From: an uncultured Holophagaceae bacterium
GTDB lineage: Bacteria > Acidobacteriota > Holophagae > Holophagales > Holophagaceae
Direction of reading: 5' to 3'
Length of the DNA stretch: 64,000 nucleotides
Assembly: GCA_903913215.1 (NCBI GenBank)
Contig: CAIWKE010000028.1
Span: 1-64,000 of the forward strand
Of this stretch, positions 6,784-16,389 are shown piece by piece. A program made the translations under genes and the position numbers. Each line of letters opens with the position of its first letter. The first letter of the stretch is position 1. Under the pieces are notes generated by a model, which did no database searches, had not been told where the DNA came from, and saw only the letters and a list, made by a program, of their open reading frames with translations.

Positions 6784-8028
6784 ATGACCGCCGCCCGACG
6801 GCTGCTCCTGCTGCTCACCTGCATCAATCTGGTGAACTACCTGGATCGGTATGTCGTGGCGGCGATCCTTGAGCCCCTGGGTCAGGAACTGCACCTCAGC
6901 AATGCCCAGCTGGGTCGCCTGACCTTTGTCTTCATCGCGGTCTACATGTGCGCCGCCCCCTTCTTCGGGTATCTGGCGGACCGTTTCCACCGCCCCCGGT
7001 TGGTGGCCGTCGGCGTGGCCCTGTGGAGCCTGGCCACCATCGGCGCAGCCTTCGTCCACAGCTACCCGGCCCTGTTGTTCACCCGCTCCCTGGTGGGCGT
7101 GGGTGAGGCGGCCTATGCCAGCCTGGGCCCCGCCATGCTGGCGGATGGTTTCGCCGAATCCGACCGGGCCAAGAGCTTCACCTGGTTCTACCTGGCCATC
7201 CCCGTGGGCAGCGCGCTGGGCTATGGCCTGGGCGGCCTGGTGGCCGGGGCCTGGGGCTGGGGCTGGCGCGCCTCCTTCCTGGTGGCAGGCCTGCCGGGTC
7301 TGGTCCTGGCGATCTGGATGGCCTTCCAGACGGATCCTGAGCGGGGCGTCATGGACGCCGTGCGGGACCACAGCGCCGCCGATTCCTATCTGGTCCGCCT
7401 GGGGCACCTGTTCCGCAACCGCGTCTGGCTGGCCTGCACCGCCAGCTACGTGGCCTACACGTTTGCCATGGGCGGCCTCAGCACCTGGGGGCCCACCCTC
7501 CTCCAGCGGCGCTTCGCCGTCACCACCTCCAGGGCAGGCCTGGTCTTCGGGGCCCTGGCTGTGGTCACCGGCATCCTGGGCACCTTCCTGGGGGGCTGGT
7601 TCACGGACCGCTGGCAGAAGCGCTGGCCGGACGCGGGCATCGGGCTCTCGGGCCTCACCCTGCTGCTGGCAGCCCCGGTCGTGGCCTGGGCCCTGGGCAC
7701 CCACTCCCTGGGCACCGCCTACGCCCTCTTCTTCCTGGGCATGTTCCTGCTCTTCGTGAACACCAGTCCCGTGAACGCCCTCACCGTGAGCAGCCTGCCC
7801 GCCAGCATCCGCGCCACGGGGGTGGCCCTCAATGTCCTCCTGATCCACCTCCTCGGGGACGCCATCAGCCCCGAGCTGGTGGGCCGCAAGGCGGACGCCC
7901 TCCACGCCCTGGGCCTGGGTGGTGGCGATGCCCTGGGCATGGCCATGCGCCTGGTGGTGCCGGCCATCCTGCTCAGCGGCCTGGCCCTCTGGTGGGCTCG
8001 CCACCGGCCTCAGCCGCAGCCGGTCTGA
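6784..8028 (+). CDS. MFS transporter, Spinster-like
   Basis: The protein has 414 residues with about twelve hydrophobic segments. The first helix reads LVNYLDRYVVAAIL, a Spinster/phthalate-permease-type opening, and FGYLADRFHRPR is the loop 2-3 MFS motif. GGWFTDRWQKR marks the equivalent loop in the second half. GAAGGATC lies just upstream of the ATG. The substrate cannot be told from sequence. Its stop is followed after one base by the next gene's ATG, so it is co-transcribed with a lysophospholipid-type acyltransferase, which hints at a lipid or lipid-precursor substrate. Confidence 0.85.
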   Translation: MTAARRLLLLLTCINLVNYLDRYVVAAILEPLGQELHLSNAQLGRLTFVFIAVYMCAAPFFGYLADRFHRPRLVAVGVALWSLATIGAAFVHSYPALLFTRSLVGVGEAAYASLGPAMLADGFAESDRAKSFTWFYLAIPVGSALGYGLGGLVAGAWGWGWRASFLVAGLPGLVLAIWMAFQTDPERGVMDAVRDHSAADSYLVRLGHLFRNRVWLACTASYVAYTFAMGGLSTWGPTLLQRRFAVTTSRAGLVFGALAVVTGILGTFLGGWFTDRWQKRWPDAGIGLSGLTLLLAAPVVAWALGTHSLGTAYALFFLGMFLLFVNTSPVNALTVSSLPASIRATGVALNVLLIHLLGDAISPELVGRKADALHALGLGGGDALGMAMRLVVPAILLSGLALWWARHRPQPQPV

Positions 8029-8029
8029 G

Positions 8030-9286
8030 ATGAGCGGCAGCCGAATCGCGGGACTCCTGGGACGGCTCTGGTTCCGGGCTCTGGAGCGGGAGGGTCCCGT
8101 GCCCCCGCCGGGGCCCTGCCTCTTCCTGCTGAACCATCCCAACGGCCTGCTGGATCCCCTGGCCGCCGCGGCTCTGCTGGATCGCCGGGCGGGCTGGGTG
8201 GCCAAGGCCACGCTCTGGAAGATCCTCCCCCTGCGGCCCTTCCTGGCGGCCTTCCGGGCCATCCCCTTCACGCGGCCCAAGGATGGAGGCGCCACCCGGG
8301 AGTCCATCCTGCAGGGCTTCCGCCAGGTCCACGAGGTGCTGGGTCAGGGCGGCTCCGTGGCCCTCTTTCCCGAGGGGGTGAGCCACTCCGGCGCGGACCT
8401 GGCTCCCCTCAAGACCGGCGCCGCCCGCATGGCCCTCACTAGCCCGGTGCCGGTGACCCTCGTGCCCGCGGGCCTGATCTACGGCGACCGCGCCAGCTTC
8501 CGCCACAGCGTGCTGCTGCGCCTGGGGGAGCCCGTGGCCTGGGCGGATCTGGCAGAGCAGGGGGCCGCGCCCGCCGTCGTGGCGGAGCTGACCGCCCGCA
8601 TCCGTCGGGCCCTGCAGGCCCTCAGCCTCCACGACCCCGAAGTGCGCTGCCTGGCCCTGGCCCAGGACCTGGCCTGGCTGCTCGCGGAGGCCCCAGGCAG
8701 CCGGGTGGATCTGGAGGCCCTGCGGAGACGGGTGCGGGCCCTGCTGCCCGCCCTGGCGGCCCTGGATGGGGCCGACCTGGACGCCCTGGAAGCCCGGGTC
8801 CGCTCGGTTCAGGCCTGGCTGGCGGAAAAAGGTCTGCGCCCCGATCAGGTGGGCCATCCCTACGCCGGGGAGGAGATCCGCCGCTGGCTGCCCGGGGCGG
8901 CGCTGCGCCTGGGGGCGTCCCTCCTGCTGCTGCCGCTCAGCCTGCTCTACTGGCCCAGCTACGCCCTGGTGGGCTGGCTGGCCGGACGCTTCACGGAAGA
9001 GGGGGATCAGGTGGCCACCCTGAAGCTGCTGGGCGGCCTGCTGCTGCACCCCCTATGGGCCGGGCTGCTCATGGTCCTGGCCAGCTGGCGCTGGGGTTGG
9101 CCCGGCGCCCTGGTTCCTCCCGTAGCCCTGCTGGTGGCGACCCTGGGCCGCCCCGTGCTGGATCAGGCTCAGGATGACTTCCAGGCCGTGCGCGGCTTCC
9201 TGCGCCGCCGCGATCCCGCCGTACCCGCCCTGCTGGAGGCCCGGAGGCAACTGCTGGAGGCCTTTCCCCAGCTGCAGCGGAGCTGA
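8030..9286 (+). CDS. PlsC-like phospholipid acyltransferase
   Basis: The protein has 418 residues. Residues ~30-200 are an acyltransferase domain: NHPNGLLDP carries the catalytic His and Asp with five residues between them, as in Sct1/Gat2-type glycerol-3-phosphate acyltransferases, and FPEGVSHSG plus PLKTGAA form the substrate-binding blocks. The C-terminal ~130 residues contain hydrophobic helices (ASLLLLPLSLLYWPSY and LVPPVALLVATLG), so it should be an inner-membrane protein. It starts two bases after the MFS stop codon. It probably transfers acyl groups to glycerol-3-phosphate or a lysophospholipid. Confidence 0.82.
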   Translation: MSGSRIAGLLGRLWFRALEREGPVPPPGPCLFLLNHPNGLLDPLAAAALLDRRAGWVAKATLWKILPLRPFLAAFRAIPFTRPKDGGATRESILQGFRQVHEVLGQGGSVALFPEGVSHSGADLAPLKTGAARMALTSPVPVTLVPAGLIYGDRASFRHSVLLRLGEPVAWADLAEQGAAPAVVAELTARIRRALQALSLHDPEVRCLALAQDLAWLLAEAPGSRVDLEALRRRVRALLPALAALDGADLDALEARVRSVQAWLAEKGLRPDQVGHPYAGEEIRRWLPGAALRLGASLLLLPLSLLYWPSYALVGWLAGRFTEEGDQVATLKLLGGLLLHPLWAGLLMVLASWRWGWPGALVPPVALLVATLGRPVLDQAQDDFQAVRGFLRRRDPAVPALLEARRQLLEAFPQLQRS

Positions 9287-9304
9287 AACCACGCTGGTTC
9301 TGAG

Positions 9305-9341
9305 CACAAAAAAACGGGGCCGAAGCCCCGTTTTTTTGTGC
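9305..9341. terminator. Strong bidirectional terminator
   Basis: ACGGGGC and GCCCCGT flank a CGAA loop, with seven A on the left and seven T on the right. The structure would end transcription of the acyltransferase operon on the plus strand and of the lipase gene on the minus strand. Confidence 0.9.
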
Positions 9342-9352
9342 TGAGGAACGGA

Positions 9353-11872
9353 CTAGTAGCCGAGGATGTCCCAGGTGGCGGGCACCTTGACTTCGACATC
9401 CACGGGGGCCACCTCGATGGGCAGGGCAGGGGCGGCAAAGTAGGGATCCACCACGATGCCAAGGCTGATGAAGTAGCGCATCTGCTTCTGGGTGAGGCCC
9501 AGGGAATTGAGCTGATTGGTGAGGTCAAGCAGGGAGCTGTGCCCGATGCCGGCCTGGTCGAACTGGAAGTAACCCTCGGTGGGGCTAGTGAGGGCGCCGG
9601 AAGCGGCAGCGATGCCAGTCTTGGGGGCCGGAGCGCCGGAGGTGAGGGTCAGCATGAACTGGGAGGGTATCGCGGTGGTGTGCGTGGTGTCCGAGTAGGC
9701 CAGCTGAGCAAAACCAGGAGCGACAGCGGCAGCGGCGGCGGCGTTCGCGGCCGTGTTGCCCAGGCCCAGTACGGCGCGGCCACCCAGGGCGTTGCCGAAG
9801 TAGCGGGTGTAGGGGTTGGTGATGACCAGGTCGCCGTTGGTGGGCGTGGGGTAGCCGTCCGTGCCCGCGGCGCCGAAGGCGGTGGAGGTGGACTCCTGGA
9901 TGACGATGCGGTTGGAGAGGCGGCTGGGGAGGCCCGCGGCCAGGGGTGTGGTCATGGTGGCGGGATCACAGGTATCGATGACCGACTGGGTCACCAGGAA
10001 GAACTGGTGGTAGCTGGGGCTGCCCTTGGTGACACCCACGGCGGCCAGACCGGCATCCACGGTGGGGCCGAAGGCGGGGCTGTTCTGGATGACGTAGGCG
10101 GTGCGGCCGCCGGGAACGCCGAGGTAGCCCTTCATGTCGGCATTGAGGGAGGTCTGAGTGTAGGGGGGCTGACCGGCCGTGGTGTTCATGGTCGTGTTGC
10201 CGGCCAGGTAGTAGGCACCCACCATGGAGCCCAGGCTGTGGCCGATGTAGCGGATGGTGGCCATGGAGGGCTTGGCGGTGCCGAGGCCCGCGAAGCCGCC
10301 GGTGCGGACGGTGAGTTCGAGGCGGTTCAGGTTGACGGCGCCCTGCTGGAAGTTAGAGCGACCCGTGAGGGGCGCACCGATGGCCATGAAGTCCTGGCCC
10401 CACTGGCTGCCCGTGGTGTGCCCGGTCACCTGGAGGGCGCCGTGCAGGGGCAGGTCGATGGCGACCACGGCATAGCCGACAGCCGCAAGGGTCTGGGCGA
10501 TGGTGAAGACGGATTCCTTCTGGCTGGTGATGCCGTGCTGGAAAATGACCAGGGGCCAGCCGGCGGCGGGCGCGGTGCCGGTGGGGGCCATGTAGACGAA
10601 GGGCACAGCACGGGGTACGTGGTAGTAGTTCGTCAGGGCCGCGCCGGTGCGGAAGGGCTGCAGCACGCCAGCGATGGGACTGGAGGCGCCGGTGACGGCG
10701 GACATGTCCGCGCTGGCCGCATTGGTGCGCACCAGGGCGGGGTCCACGCCGATGTCAGCGCTGTTGATGGTGCCGAGAACGACGGTGCTGATGCCGGGCG
10801 CCGAGGTGATGGCGTTGCTGGACACAGCCGCGAAGTAGGCATCGGGAGTCGGCTTGGTGCCGCTGCGGTCGAAGGTGTAGAAGGCCGTGGCGGTGTTGGC
10901 GGGAACGGTGATGGTGTTGGTCCAGGTCTTCCCGGGCAGACCGCCCAGGGCGCTGCCGGCGGAGAAGGCCCGCAGGGCGCTCTCCACAGGGATGCGCGAA
11001 GCCGCCTGGGTGGTGGCATTGGTGGCATCCGTGGGGATGAAGCCGGCGCCGGTGGTGATGAAGCGGCCCATGAGGGTGATATTGGCCCGGGCTGCCACGG
11101 TGGTGGTGGCCGAGGCGGCGATCAGGTCATCCATGACCTTGGCGTAGCCCGACAGGAGGATCTGGCCACTGCTGGTGACATTGGCGCGCACCGCTTCCAG
11201 TGCCGCAAAGGAGCCGGTGAGCGGGGTCGTGCCCTTGAGGGCTTCGAAGTAGGGCGAGGTGGACACGGGCAGACCGCCGGTGTCCTTGACCCGGTTCGTC
11301 ACCACATAGAGGTAGCGGGTGCCGGGGAAGAGGGGGAAGTTCGGGAACATCAGGAGGTCTTTGCTGCCGGCCGTGTAGACGTACCGGAACATGCCGGAGA
11401 CGTCGGCAAAGCCGAGGGCGGCGTTCTCAGTGCCGGCCGCGTCCGGAGTCAGCTGGAACACCTTGATGTTGGCGGCGGTGACCGTGGTGGCGTCCACGGG
11501 GGCGCTGAACTGGATGTAGATGGGAGCGTTCAGGCCGGCGACGGCGTTGGTGCCGCCCACTTCGCGCAGGTTGATGTAGGCCAGGGCCTCAGGCGGGGTG
11601 ATGGGCACGCCGGCGGGGCGGTTGCCCACCGTGACGGCACCGGTGGAGGGATTGGTCCAGGCACCGGTGATGGGATCCGCTGCCGTGGCCGTAGCCAGCA
11701 CGTTCGGCAGGGGCACGTTGCCGCTGGCGGGATCAAAGGTGGCCGTGACGGCACTGGGCATCAGAGTGGGGCCGGGGACATCCAGCGGGCCGTTGGAATT
11801 GCCAGCGCCGGCGCAGGCAAGGACGCCCAACAGGGACACTCCCAGGAGCGAGTGGTACAGGGTTGCACGCAT
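9353..11872 (-). CDS. Surface lipoprotein lipase, VolA/Pla-1-like
   Basis: The protein has 839 residues. The signal peptide ends in a lipobox (GVLAC), so the mature protein is lipid-anchored. Residues ~40-250 contain an Ig-like region with FSAPVDATTV, as in the bacterial virulence-factor lipase N-terminal domain. The hydrolase part follows: IFQHGITSQKES holds the oxyanion region and YIGHSLGSMVGA the nucleophile Ser, with Asp and His expected further on. The layout matches VolA/Pla-type extracellular lysophospholipases. It is transcribed alone and stops at the shared terminator. Lipid hydrolysis at the cell surface is inferred from the family. Confidence 0.72.
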   Translation of the reverse strand: MRATLYHSLLGVSLLGVLACAGAGNSNGPLDVPGPTLMPSAVTATFDPASGNVPLPNVLATATAADPITGAWTNPSTGAVTVGNRPAGVPITPPEALAYINLREVGGTNAVAGLNAPIYIQFSAPVDATTVTAANIKVFQLTPDAAGTENAALGFADVSGMFRYVYTAGSKDLLMFPNFPLFPGTRYLYVVTNRVKDTGGLPVSTSPYFEALKGTTPLTGSFAALEAVRANVTSSGQILLSGYAKVMDDLIAASATTTVAARANITLMGRFITTGAGFIPTDATNATTQAASRIPVESALRAFSAGSALGGLPGKTWTNTITVPANTATAFYTFDRSGTKPTPDAYFAAVSSNAITSAPGISTVVLGTINSADIGVDPALVRTNAASADMSAVTGASSPIAGVLQPFRTGAALTNYYHVPRAVPFVYMAPTGTAPAAGWPLVIFQHGITSQKESVFTIAQTLAAVGYAVVAIDLPLHGALQVTGHTTGSQWGQDFMAIGAPLTGRSNFQQGAVNLNRLELTVRTGGFAGLGTAKPSMATIRYIGHSLGSMVGAYYLAGNTTMNTTAGQPPYTQTSLNADMKGYLGVPGGRTAYVIQNSPAFGPTVDAGLAAVGVTKGSPSYHQFFLVTQSVIDTCDPATMTTPLAAGLPSRLSNRIVIQESTSTAFGAAGTDGYPTPTNGDLVITNPYTRYFGNALGGRAVLGLGNTAANAAAAAAVAPGFAQLAYSDTTHTTAIPSQFMLTLTSGAPAPKTGIAAASGALTSPTEGYFQFDQAGIGHSSLLDLTNQLNSLGLTQKQMRYFISLGIVVDPYFAAPALPIEVAPVDVEVKVPATWDILGY

Positions 11873-11956
11873 TGCTTCACCTCGTGGGCGTGGTTAGAGA
11901 AAATCCAGGATGGGTCTTCAGACGATAGGCGGCCCAGCATGGAATTTCCACAAAAA

Positions 11957-11982
11957 AGAGGGGCCCCGGTCGGGGCCCCTCT
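11957..11982 (-). terminator. Rho-independent terminator after coiled-coil lipoprotein
   Basis: GAGGGGCCCCG and CGGGGCCCCTC form an eleven-base stem around a two-base centre. On the minus strand it is followed by six T, so it terminates the gene ending at 11998. Confidence 0.85.
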
Positions 11983-11997
11983 CTGAGCAAATCCGGC

Positions 11998-13131
11998 CTA
12001 ATCGGTCACAGCAAAGACGACCTTGTCGTTCTTAAAGCGGCTGACCGTGATCAGTTCCACGGTGGCCGTGAGCTTGTCCTCGCTGAGGGTGAGTTTGTAG
12101 TGCTCATCCTTCAGATAGGAGCCGGGCACCACGTTGACCTTGCCGATCTTCTTGAGGCCCAAGTCCGCGGCCTTGATGGTGATCGTCTTGGCCGAGCGGA
12201 GGTCCAGGCTCTGGGTGAAGACATCGTCGCTCCAGTTCTTGCCGGCCCGGTCCTTGGCGAACACGGGGATCTCGATGATGCCCTTGGCCTTCAGGGCGTC
12301 GCGCAGCCCCACCACATAGTGGAGGGAGTTGAGCTTGGCCACCTGGCCGGCATTGTCAGCCTGGAGCTTGGCGCGCTCCTCGATGAGGTTGGTGCGCTCG
12401 CTGCGCAGGCCAGTGATCTCCTCCTCGATGCGCTTCTTCTGGCTTTCCAGGTCGGTCACTTCCTCCTGGAGTTTGTCGTTCTGAGCCACGGCCTCGTCCC
12501 GCTCGCCCTCGATCTTCTCGCGCTCCTGGCGCATGAGTTCATTGGGTGTGATCTTGGCCTTGCCCTGGGAAACCCAGGTGCCATAGGTGCCATTGGCGTA
12601 GAAGTGGTAGACCTCGAAGCCCGGGGCCAGCTTGTCCAGAATGGCCACGCGGCTCACCAGCTTTTTGGCCTCGGACTCGGAGACGCCCTTCTTCTTGAGG
12701 AAGCGCATGGCCATGCCGTAGTGGCTGTCATTGGGTTTGGCCAGGTCGGGCTTGGGGAGGTCGGCCTTCAGCTTGGCCAGCTTGGTGTTCAGCTCCTTGA
12801 TCTCCTTGTCCTTGTCCAGGACTTCCTGGAGCAGGGCCTGGTAGGAGCTGTTCTTCTCATTCTTGATGCGCTCTTCCAGGGCCTTCTTCTGGTCCGGGGT
12901 GAGCTGGAGGGTCTCGGCGTTGGGCTTGATGTCGTTGACGCCAGCCTGGGCCAGCTTCTTCTGCTGCTCGGTGCCGGCCTGATTGAGCTGCTGGTTGGCC
13001 TTGTCGGCCTCGGCGGCCTTTTGGGTCAGCTCACGGATCTGGGGATCCTCCCGCTTGCAGGCGGTGGAGACCACGAAAAGGGACGCGGCCATGAGGGCCA
13101 GGGCCAGCGTCGGGCGGCGGAATAGGTGCAT
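11998..13131 (-). CDS. Coiled-coil lipoprotein of unknown function
   Basis: The protein has 377 residues. The signal peptide ends at VVSTAC, a lipobox. Two long charged heptad-rich stretches (~residues 30-125 and 200-275) should form coiled coils around a small central domain containing [14 protein letters not shown]. The C-terminal ~100 residues look beta-rich, ending [12 protein letters not shown] recognise no family. A periplasmic structural or envelope-anchoring role is plausible. The gene is divergent from metK. Confidence 0.7.
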   Translation of the reverse strand: MHLFRRPTLALALMAASLFVVSTACKREDPQIRELTQKAAEADKANQQLNQAGTEQQKKLAQAGVNDIKPNAETLQLTPDQKKALEERIKNEKNSSYQALLQEVLDKDKEIKELNTKLAKLKADLPKPDLAKPNDSHYGMAMRFLKKKGVSESEAKKLVSRVAILDKLAPGFEVYHFYANGTYGTWVSQGKAKITPNELMRQEREKIEGERDEAVAQNDKLQEEVTDLESQKKRIEEEITGLRSERTNLIEERAKLQADNAGQVAKLNSLHYVVGLRDALKAKGIIEIPVFAKDRAGKNWSDDVFTQSLDLRSAKTITIKAADLGLKKIGKVNVVPGSYLKDEHYKLTLSEDKLTATVELITVSRFKNDKVVFAVTD

Positions 13132-13216
13132 GGTTCCTCCTCAGAGGGATTGGACGGGGACAAGGTGGTGGCGGGGTTCCCCGCCTTCGCCCCCAAGATT
13201 AAGCTATGTCCGGGTT

Positions 13217-13291
13217 TATCGCTTCATCCGAAAGATGTAGGGACGGCGGTCCCGCGATATACTCATCGGTTCCCCGGACGGTATCGGGGAA
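13217..13291 (+). promoter_or_regulatory. Possible structured leader upstream of metK
   Basis: TATCGC (13217-13222) can pair with GCGATA (13254-13259), enclosing hairpins CATC/GATG and GGGAC/GTCCC. A second seven-base hairpin, TTCCCCG/CGGGGAA (13270-13291), ends six bases before the metK ribosome-binding site. The layout recalls a three-way-junction riboswitch with an expression-platform hairpin. It does not match the SAM-I consensus, and GC-rich DNA forms hairpins by chance. Confidence 0.3.
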
Positions 13292-13308
13292 GTCTTGAGG
13301 AGTCCCGT

Positions 13309-14451
13309 ATGGCCACGCTGGGGCGGCACCTGTTCACATCCGAGAGCGTTACAGAAGGGCATCCCGATAAGATGGCCGATCAGATTTCGGACGCGGTGCT
13401 GGACGCAGCCCTCCGGGACGACCCCCGCAGCCGAGTGGCCTGCGAGACCCTGCTGACCACGGGTCTGGTCCTAGTGGCCGGCGAGATCACCACCGAGACC
13501 TACATCCCCGTGGCTTCCCTGGTCCGGGACGTGGTGAAGGACATCGGCTACGACCACCACATCAAGGGCTTCGACTACGCCACCTGCGCGGTCATGGTGA
13601 CCATCGACCAGCAGAGTCCCGACATCGCCATGGGTGTGGACACCGGCGGTGCCGGCGACCAGGGTCTGATGTTCGGGTATGCCTGCGATGACACGCCCGA
13701 GCTCATGCCCGCGCCCATCCATTTCAGCCACCTGCTGACCCGGCGCCTCTCCGAGGTCCGGAAGTCCTCCCAGCTGCCCTGGCTGCGCCCGGACGGCAAG
13801 TCCCAGGTGACGGTTGAATTTGAGGGCCAGAAGGTCAAGCGCATCCACACGGTGGTCATCTCCACCCAGCACGATGAGCACGTCACCCAGAACACCATCC
13901 GGGACAGCATCCTGCAGGACGTCATCAAGGCCTCCCTGCCCGCAGAGCTGCTGGACGCCGACACCATCTACCACGTGAACCCCACCGGGCGCTTCGTGGT
14001 GGGTGGGCCCATGGGCGACACGGGCCTCACCGGCCGCAAGATCATCGTGGACACCTACGGCGGCACTGGCCACCACGGCGGCGGCGCTTTCTCCGGGAAG
14101 GATCCCAGCAAGGTGGACCGCAGCGCTGCCTACATGGGTCGCTACATCGCCAAGAACATCGTGGCCGCCGGGCTGGCCAGCCGTTGCGAGATTCAGTTGG
14201 CCTACGCCATCGGAGTGGCTGAGCCCGTCTCCATCGCCGTGGACACCTTCGGCACCGGTCAGGTCTCCGATGAGGCCATCGTCCGGGCTGTGCGCGAGGT
14301 CTTCAGCTGCACCCCCAAGGCCATGGTCGAGGCCCTGGACCTGCGCAAGCCCATCTACCGCGCCACGGCGGCCTATGGCCACTTCGGCCGCCCGGAATTC
14401 AGCTGGGAGAACACTGATAAGGTCGAGGCGCTGCGGGCTGCGGCCCGCTAG
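13309..14451 (+). CDS. metK: S-adenosylmethionine synthase
   Basis: The protein has 380 residues from the ATG at 13309 (GAGG upstream); a longer in-frame extension begins inside the divergent lipoprotein gene and is not credible. [13 protein letters not shown] at the start, [12 protein letters not shown] near residue 115 and [16 protein letters not shown] near 255 are the three MetK signatures covering ATP, methionine and metal binding. It converts methionine and ATP into SAM in the cytoplasm. The length is normal. It faces the GGDEF-regulator operon tail to tail with three bases between stop codons. Confidence 0.97.
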   Translation: MATLGRHLFTSESVTEGHPDKMADQISDAVLDAALRDDPRSRVACETLLTTGLVLVAGEITTETYIPVASLVRDVVKDIGYDHHIKGFDYATCAVMVTIDQQSPDIAMGVDTGGAGDQGLMFGYACDDTPELMPAPIHFSHLLTRRLSEVRKSSQLPWLRPDGKSQVTVEFEGQKVKRIHTVVISTQHDEHVTQNTIRDSILQDVIKASLPAELLDADTIYHVNPTGRFVVGGPMGDTGLTGRKIIVDTYGGTGHHGGGAFSGKDPSKVDRSAAYMGRYIAKNIVAAGLASRCEIQLAYAIGVAEPVSIAVDTFGTGQVSDEAIVRAVREVFSCTPKAMVEALDLRKPIYRATAAYGHFGRPEFSWENTDKVEALRAAAR

Positions 14452-14454
14452 GGG

Positions 14455-15375
14455 CTACCCCGCCAACTCCACCCGATTCCGTCCGCCCTGCTTGGCCCGG
14501 TAGAGCGCTTCGTCGGCATGCTTGAGCAGGCCCTCGGCGTTGGGCTCTTCCTCCTGACCGTCCCGGCAGGCCACACCCAGGCTGGCGGTGCGCTTGAGGG
14601 TGACACCGTCCAGGACATGGTCCAGATCCGCGAAGCGTTGGCGCAGGGCCTCGGCGAACTGGATGGCGCCGGCGGCGTCCGTGTGGGGCAGCACCACCGT
14701 CAGCTCCTCGCCGCCATAGCGGGCTGCCAGGTCCGTGGCCCGGACAGTGGCCAGCAGCATCTCGCCGATGTTGCGCAGCACCTGGTCGCCCATGGCGTGC
14801 CCATGCTGGTCATTCACCTGCTTGAAGTGGTCGATGTCGATCATGACCACGGAGAGGGGGGACTTCTGGCGGCGGGACCGGTAGACCTCCTCCTCCAACC
14901 GGGACATGAGACGGCGCCGATTGGAAAGGCCCGTGAGCGAGTCCGTGACCGAGAGGGCTTCCAGCTGGGCGTTCTTCACCAGCATCTCGTCCTGGAGCAG
15001 CTTCAGCTTGGTGTGGATGCGCACCCGGGCCAGCAGCTCCTTCTCGTGGAAGGGCTTGGTGACGTAGTCAGAGGCGCCCCGCTCCAGAATCTCGGCCTTC
15101 CGATCCAGGTCGTCCTCGGCGGTGAGGATGATGACGGGGATCTGCTCCAGCTCCTTGCGGCTGGCCTTGAGGCCCAGAAACTTCAGGCCGTCGAAGCCGG
15201 GCATGACCAGGTCGCAGAGCACCAGATCCGGTGGGTTGTCCATGATGGTCTTGAAGGCCGTGAGCCCGTCCGCGGCCTCCATGAAGTGCGTGAAGCCGCC
15301 GTCCTTCATGAGGACCGCCTTGATCTCGCTGCGGATCATGGCGTTGTCATCTACGATGAGGATGCGGCCCGCCAT
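14455..15375 (-). CDS. Response regulator with GGDEF (diguanylate cyclase) output
   Basis: The protein has 306 residues from the ATG at 15375, which overlaps the upstream TGA. The receiver domain (~1-120) has ILIVDDN and the phospho-acceptor Asp in LVLCDLVMPG. After a short coiled coil, the GGDEF domain (~145-305) has LTGLSNRR, IDIDHFKQVNDQHGH and the active-site RYGGEEL, where Leu replaces the usual Phe but the acidic pair is kept. It likely makes c-di-GMP when phosphorylated. It is the last gene of a four-gene operon that also encodes an HD-GYP protein. Confidence 0.88.
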   Translation of the reverse strand: MAGRILIVDDNAMIRSEIKAVLMKDGGFTHFMEAADGLTAFKTIMDNPPDLVLCDLVMPGFDGLKFLGLKASRKELEQIPVIILTAEDDLDRKAEILERGASDYVTKPFHEKELLARVRIHTKLKLLQDEMLVKNAQLEALSVTDSLTGLSNRRRLMSRLEEEVYRSRRQKSPLSVVMIDIDHFKQVNDQHGHAMGDQVLRNIGEMLLATVRATDLAARYGGEELTVVLPHTDAAGAIQFAEALRQRFADLDHVLDGVTLKRTASLGVACRDGQEEEPNAEGLLKHADEALYRAKQGGRNRVELAG

Positions 15376-16385
15376 CAGGCCTCCCGGGCCGCGGCCTGGA
15401 GCCGGGCCAGCCAGGCCTGCCAGGCACTGGGGGTGAAGGGCGGGCAGGGGGCGATGTGGCGCCGCTGGGTGCGGGTGGCTTCGAGGGCCGGGGCCACCAG
15501 GGCCTCGGGCAGGGCGGAGGCCGCCTCGGCACAGGCAATCTGGCCCTCGGGGCTCTGGCAGACGAGCAGCCACTGATGGCCGGCTTCCAGACAGAGCCGC
15601 ACCCGCTCGGGCCAGCTCCAGTCCGCGCAGCCGCCCATTTCCAGGTCGTCGGGCAGGAAGCGGCCCCGGACGCCCCAGGGATTCTCGGCCACGGAGCCTC
15701 GGTGGAGGCTGGCGGGCAGCTGCCCGCTGGCGGGCGTGCGGAGGTGGGCCACCATCACCAGGCGGTCCGGGTGGCTGGTGGGCACGAAGGCGGCGGCATT
15801 GCGATCCACCTGGGCCTGGTCGGCCAGGGCCGGCAGGCCAAGGTGGCTGTCCAGGGTGGTGCCGCCCAGGCCTGGGAAGTGCTTAAGGCAACCCCGCAGG
15901 CCCGTGCTCTCAAGGCCATGGAGGAAGGCGCCGGCGGCCTGGGCCGTTTCCAGGGGGTCAGGGCTGGCGGCGCGATCGCCGATGCCCGCGTCCGGGTGGC
16001 CGTCCCACAGGTCCAGCACTGGGGCGAAGTCCACGTTGAAGCCCAGCAGGGCCAGGCCTTCACCCCAGAGGCGGCCCCAGCGGGCGCAGCCCTCGGCGCC
16101 GCCGCGGGTCCAGATCTGCCGCAGGGCTGGAGTGGGGCCGGTCCAGGGGAGCAGGCGGCTGACGCGGCCTCCCTCCTGGTCGATGGCCACGGCCAGGGGC
16201 AGCTCGGCGCCGAAGCGGGCCTGCAGCCCGTCAATGAGGGCACGGCAGCGGGCCGGGCCGGTGACGGGATCTGGATCCAGGTTGCGGGCGAAGAGGATGA
16301 TGCCCCCGGGCGCGAAGGGCAGGGTCACCTCACCGGGATCCTTTCCCTGGAAGCCGGACCACAGGAGCTGATGGGCGTTGAGCAT
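15375..16385 (-). CDS. Glycoside hydrolase family 3, NagZ-like beta-N-acetylglucosaminidase
   Basis: The protein has 336 residues. IDQEGGRVSRL, GFNVDFAPVLD and KHFPGLGGTTLDSH (with the catalytic Asp-His pair) are GH3/NagZ landmarks, and PDDLEMGG supplies the nucleophile Asp. No signal peptide is seen, consistent with cytoplasmic muropeptide recycling. The usual KHFPGHG is KHFPGLG here. Its position between two response regulators is unusual, and its stop overlaps the next start by one base, so it is translated from the same mRNA. Confidence 0.82.
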   Translation of the reverse strand: MLNAHQLLWSGFQGKDPGEVTLPFAPGGIILFARNLDPDPVTGPARCRALIDGLQARFGAELPLAVAIDQEGGRVSRLLPWTGPTPALRQIWTRGGAEGCARWGRLWGEGLALLGFNVDFAPVLDLWDGHPDAGIGDRAASPDPLETAQAAGAFLHGLESTGLRGCLKHFPGLGGTTLDSHLGLPALADQAQVDRNAAAFVPTSHPDRLVMVAHLRTPASGQLPASLHRGSVAENPWGVRGRFLPDDLEMGGCADWSWPERVRLCLEAGHQWLLVCQSPEGQIACAEAASALPEALVAPALEATRTQRRHIAPCPPFTPSAWQAWLARLQAAAREA

Positions 16386-16389
16386 CCGA

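Noticed and set aside
6754..8307. A 517-codon minus-strand frame
   Set aside because: Its composition (Gln, Gly, His and Ala runs) is a shadow of the MFS and acyltransferase genes on the other strand.
9338..11986. An 882-codon plus-strand frame opposite the lipase gene
   Set aside because: It is Gly/Ala/His-rich with no domains and mirrors the real gene, which has a signal peptide, lipobox and GHSLG motif.
13132..13308. SAM-I riboswitch upstream of metK
   Set aside because: The conserved SAM-I core sequences are absent; only a generic structured leader can be proposed.
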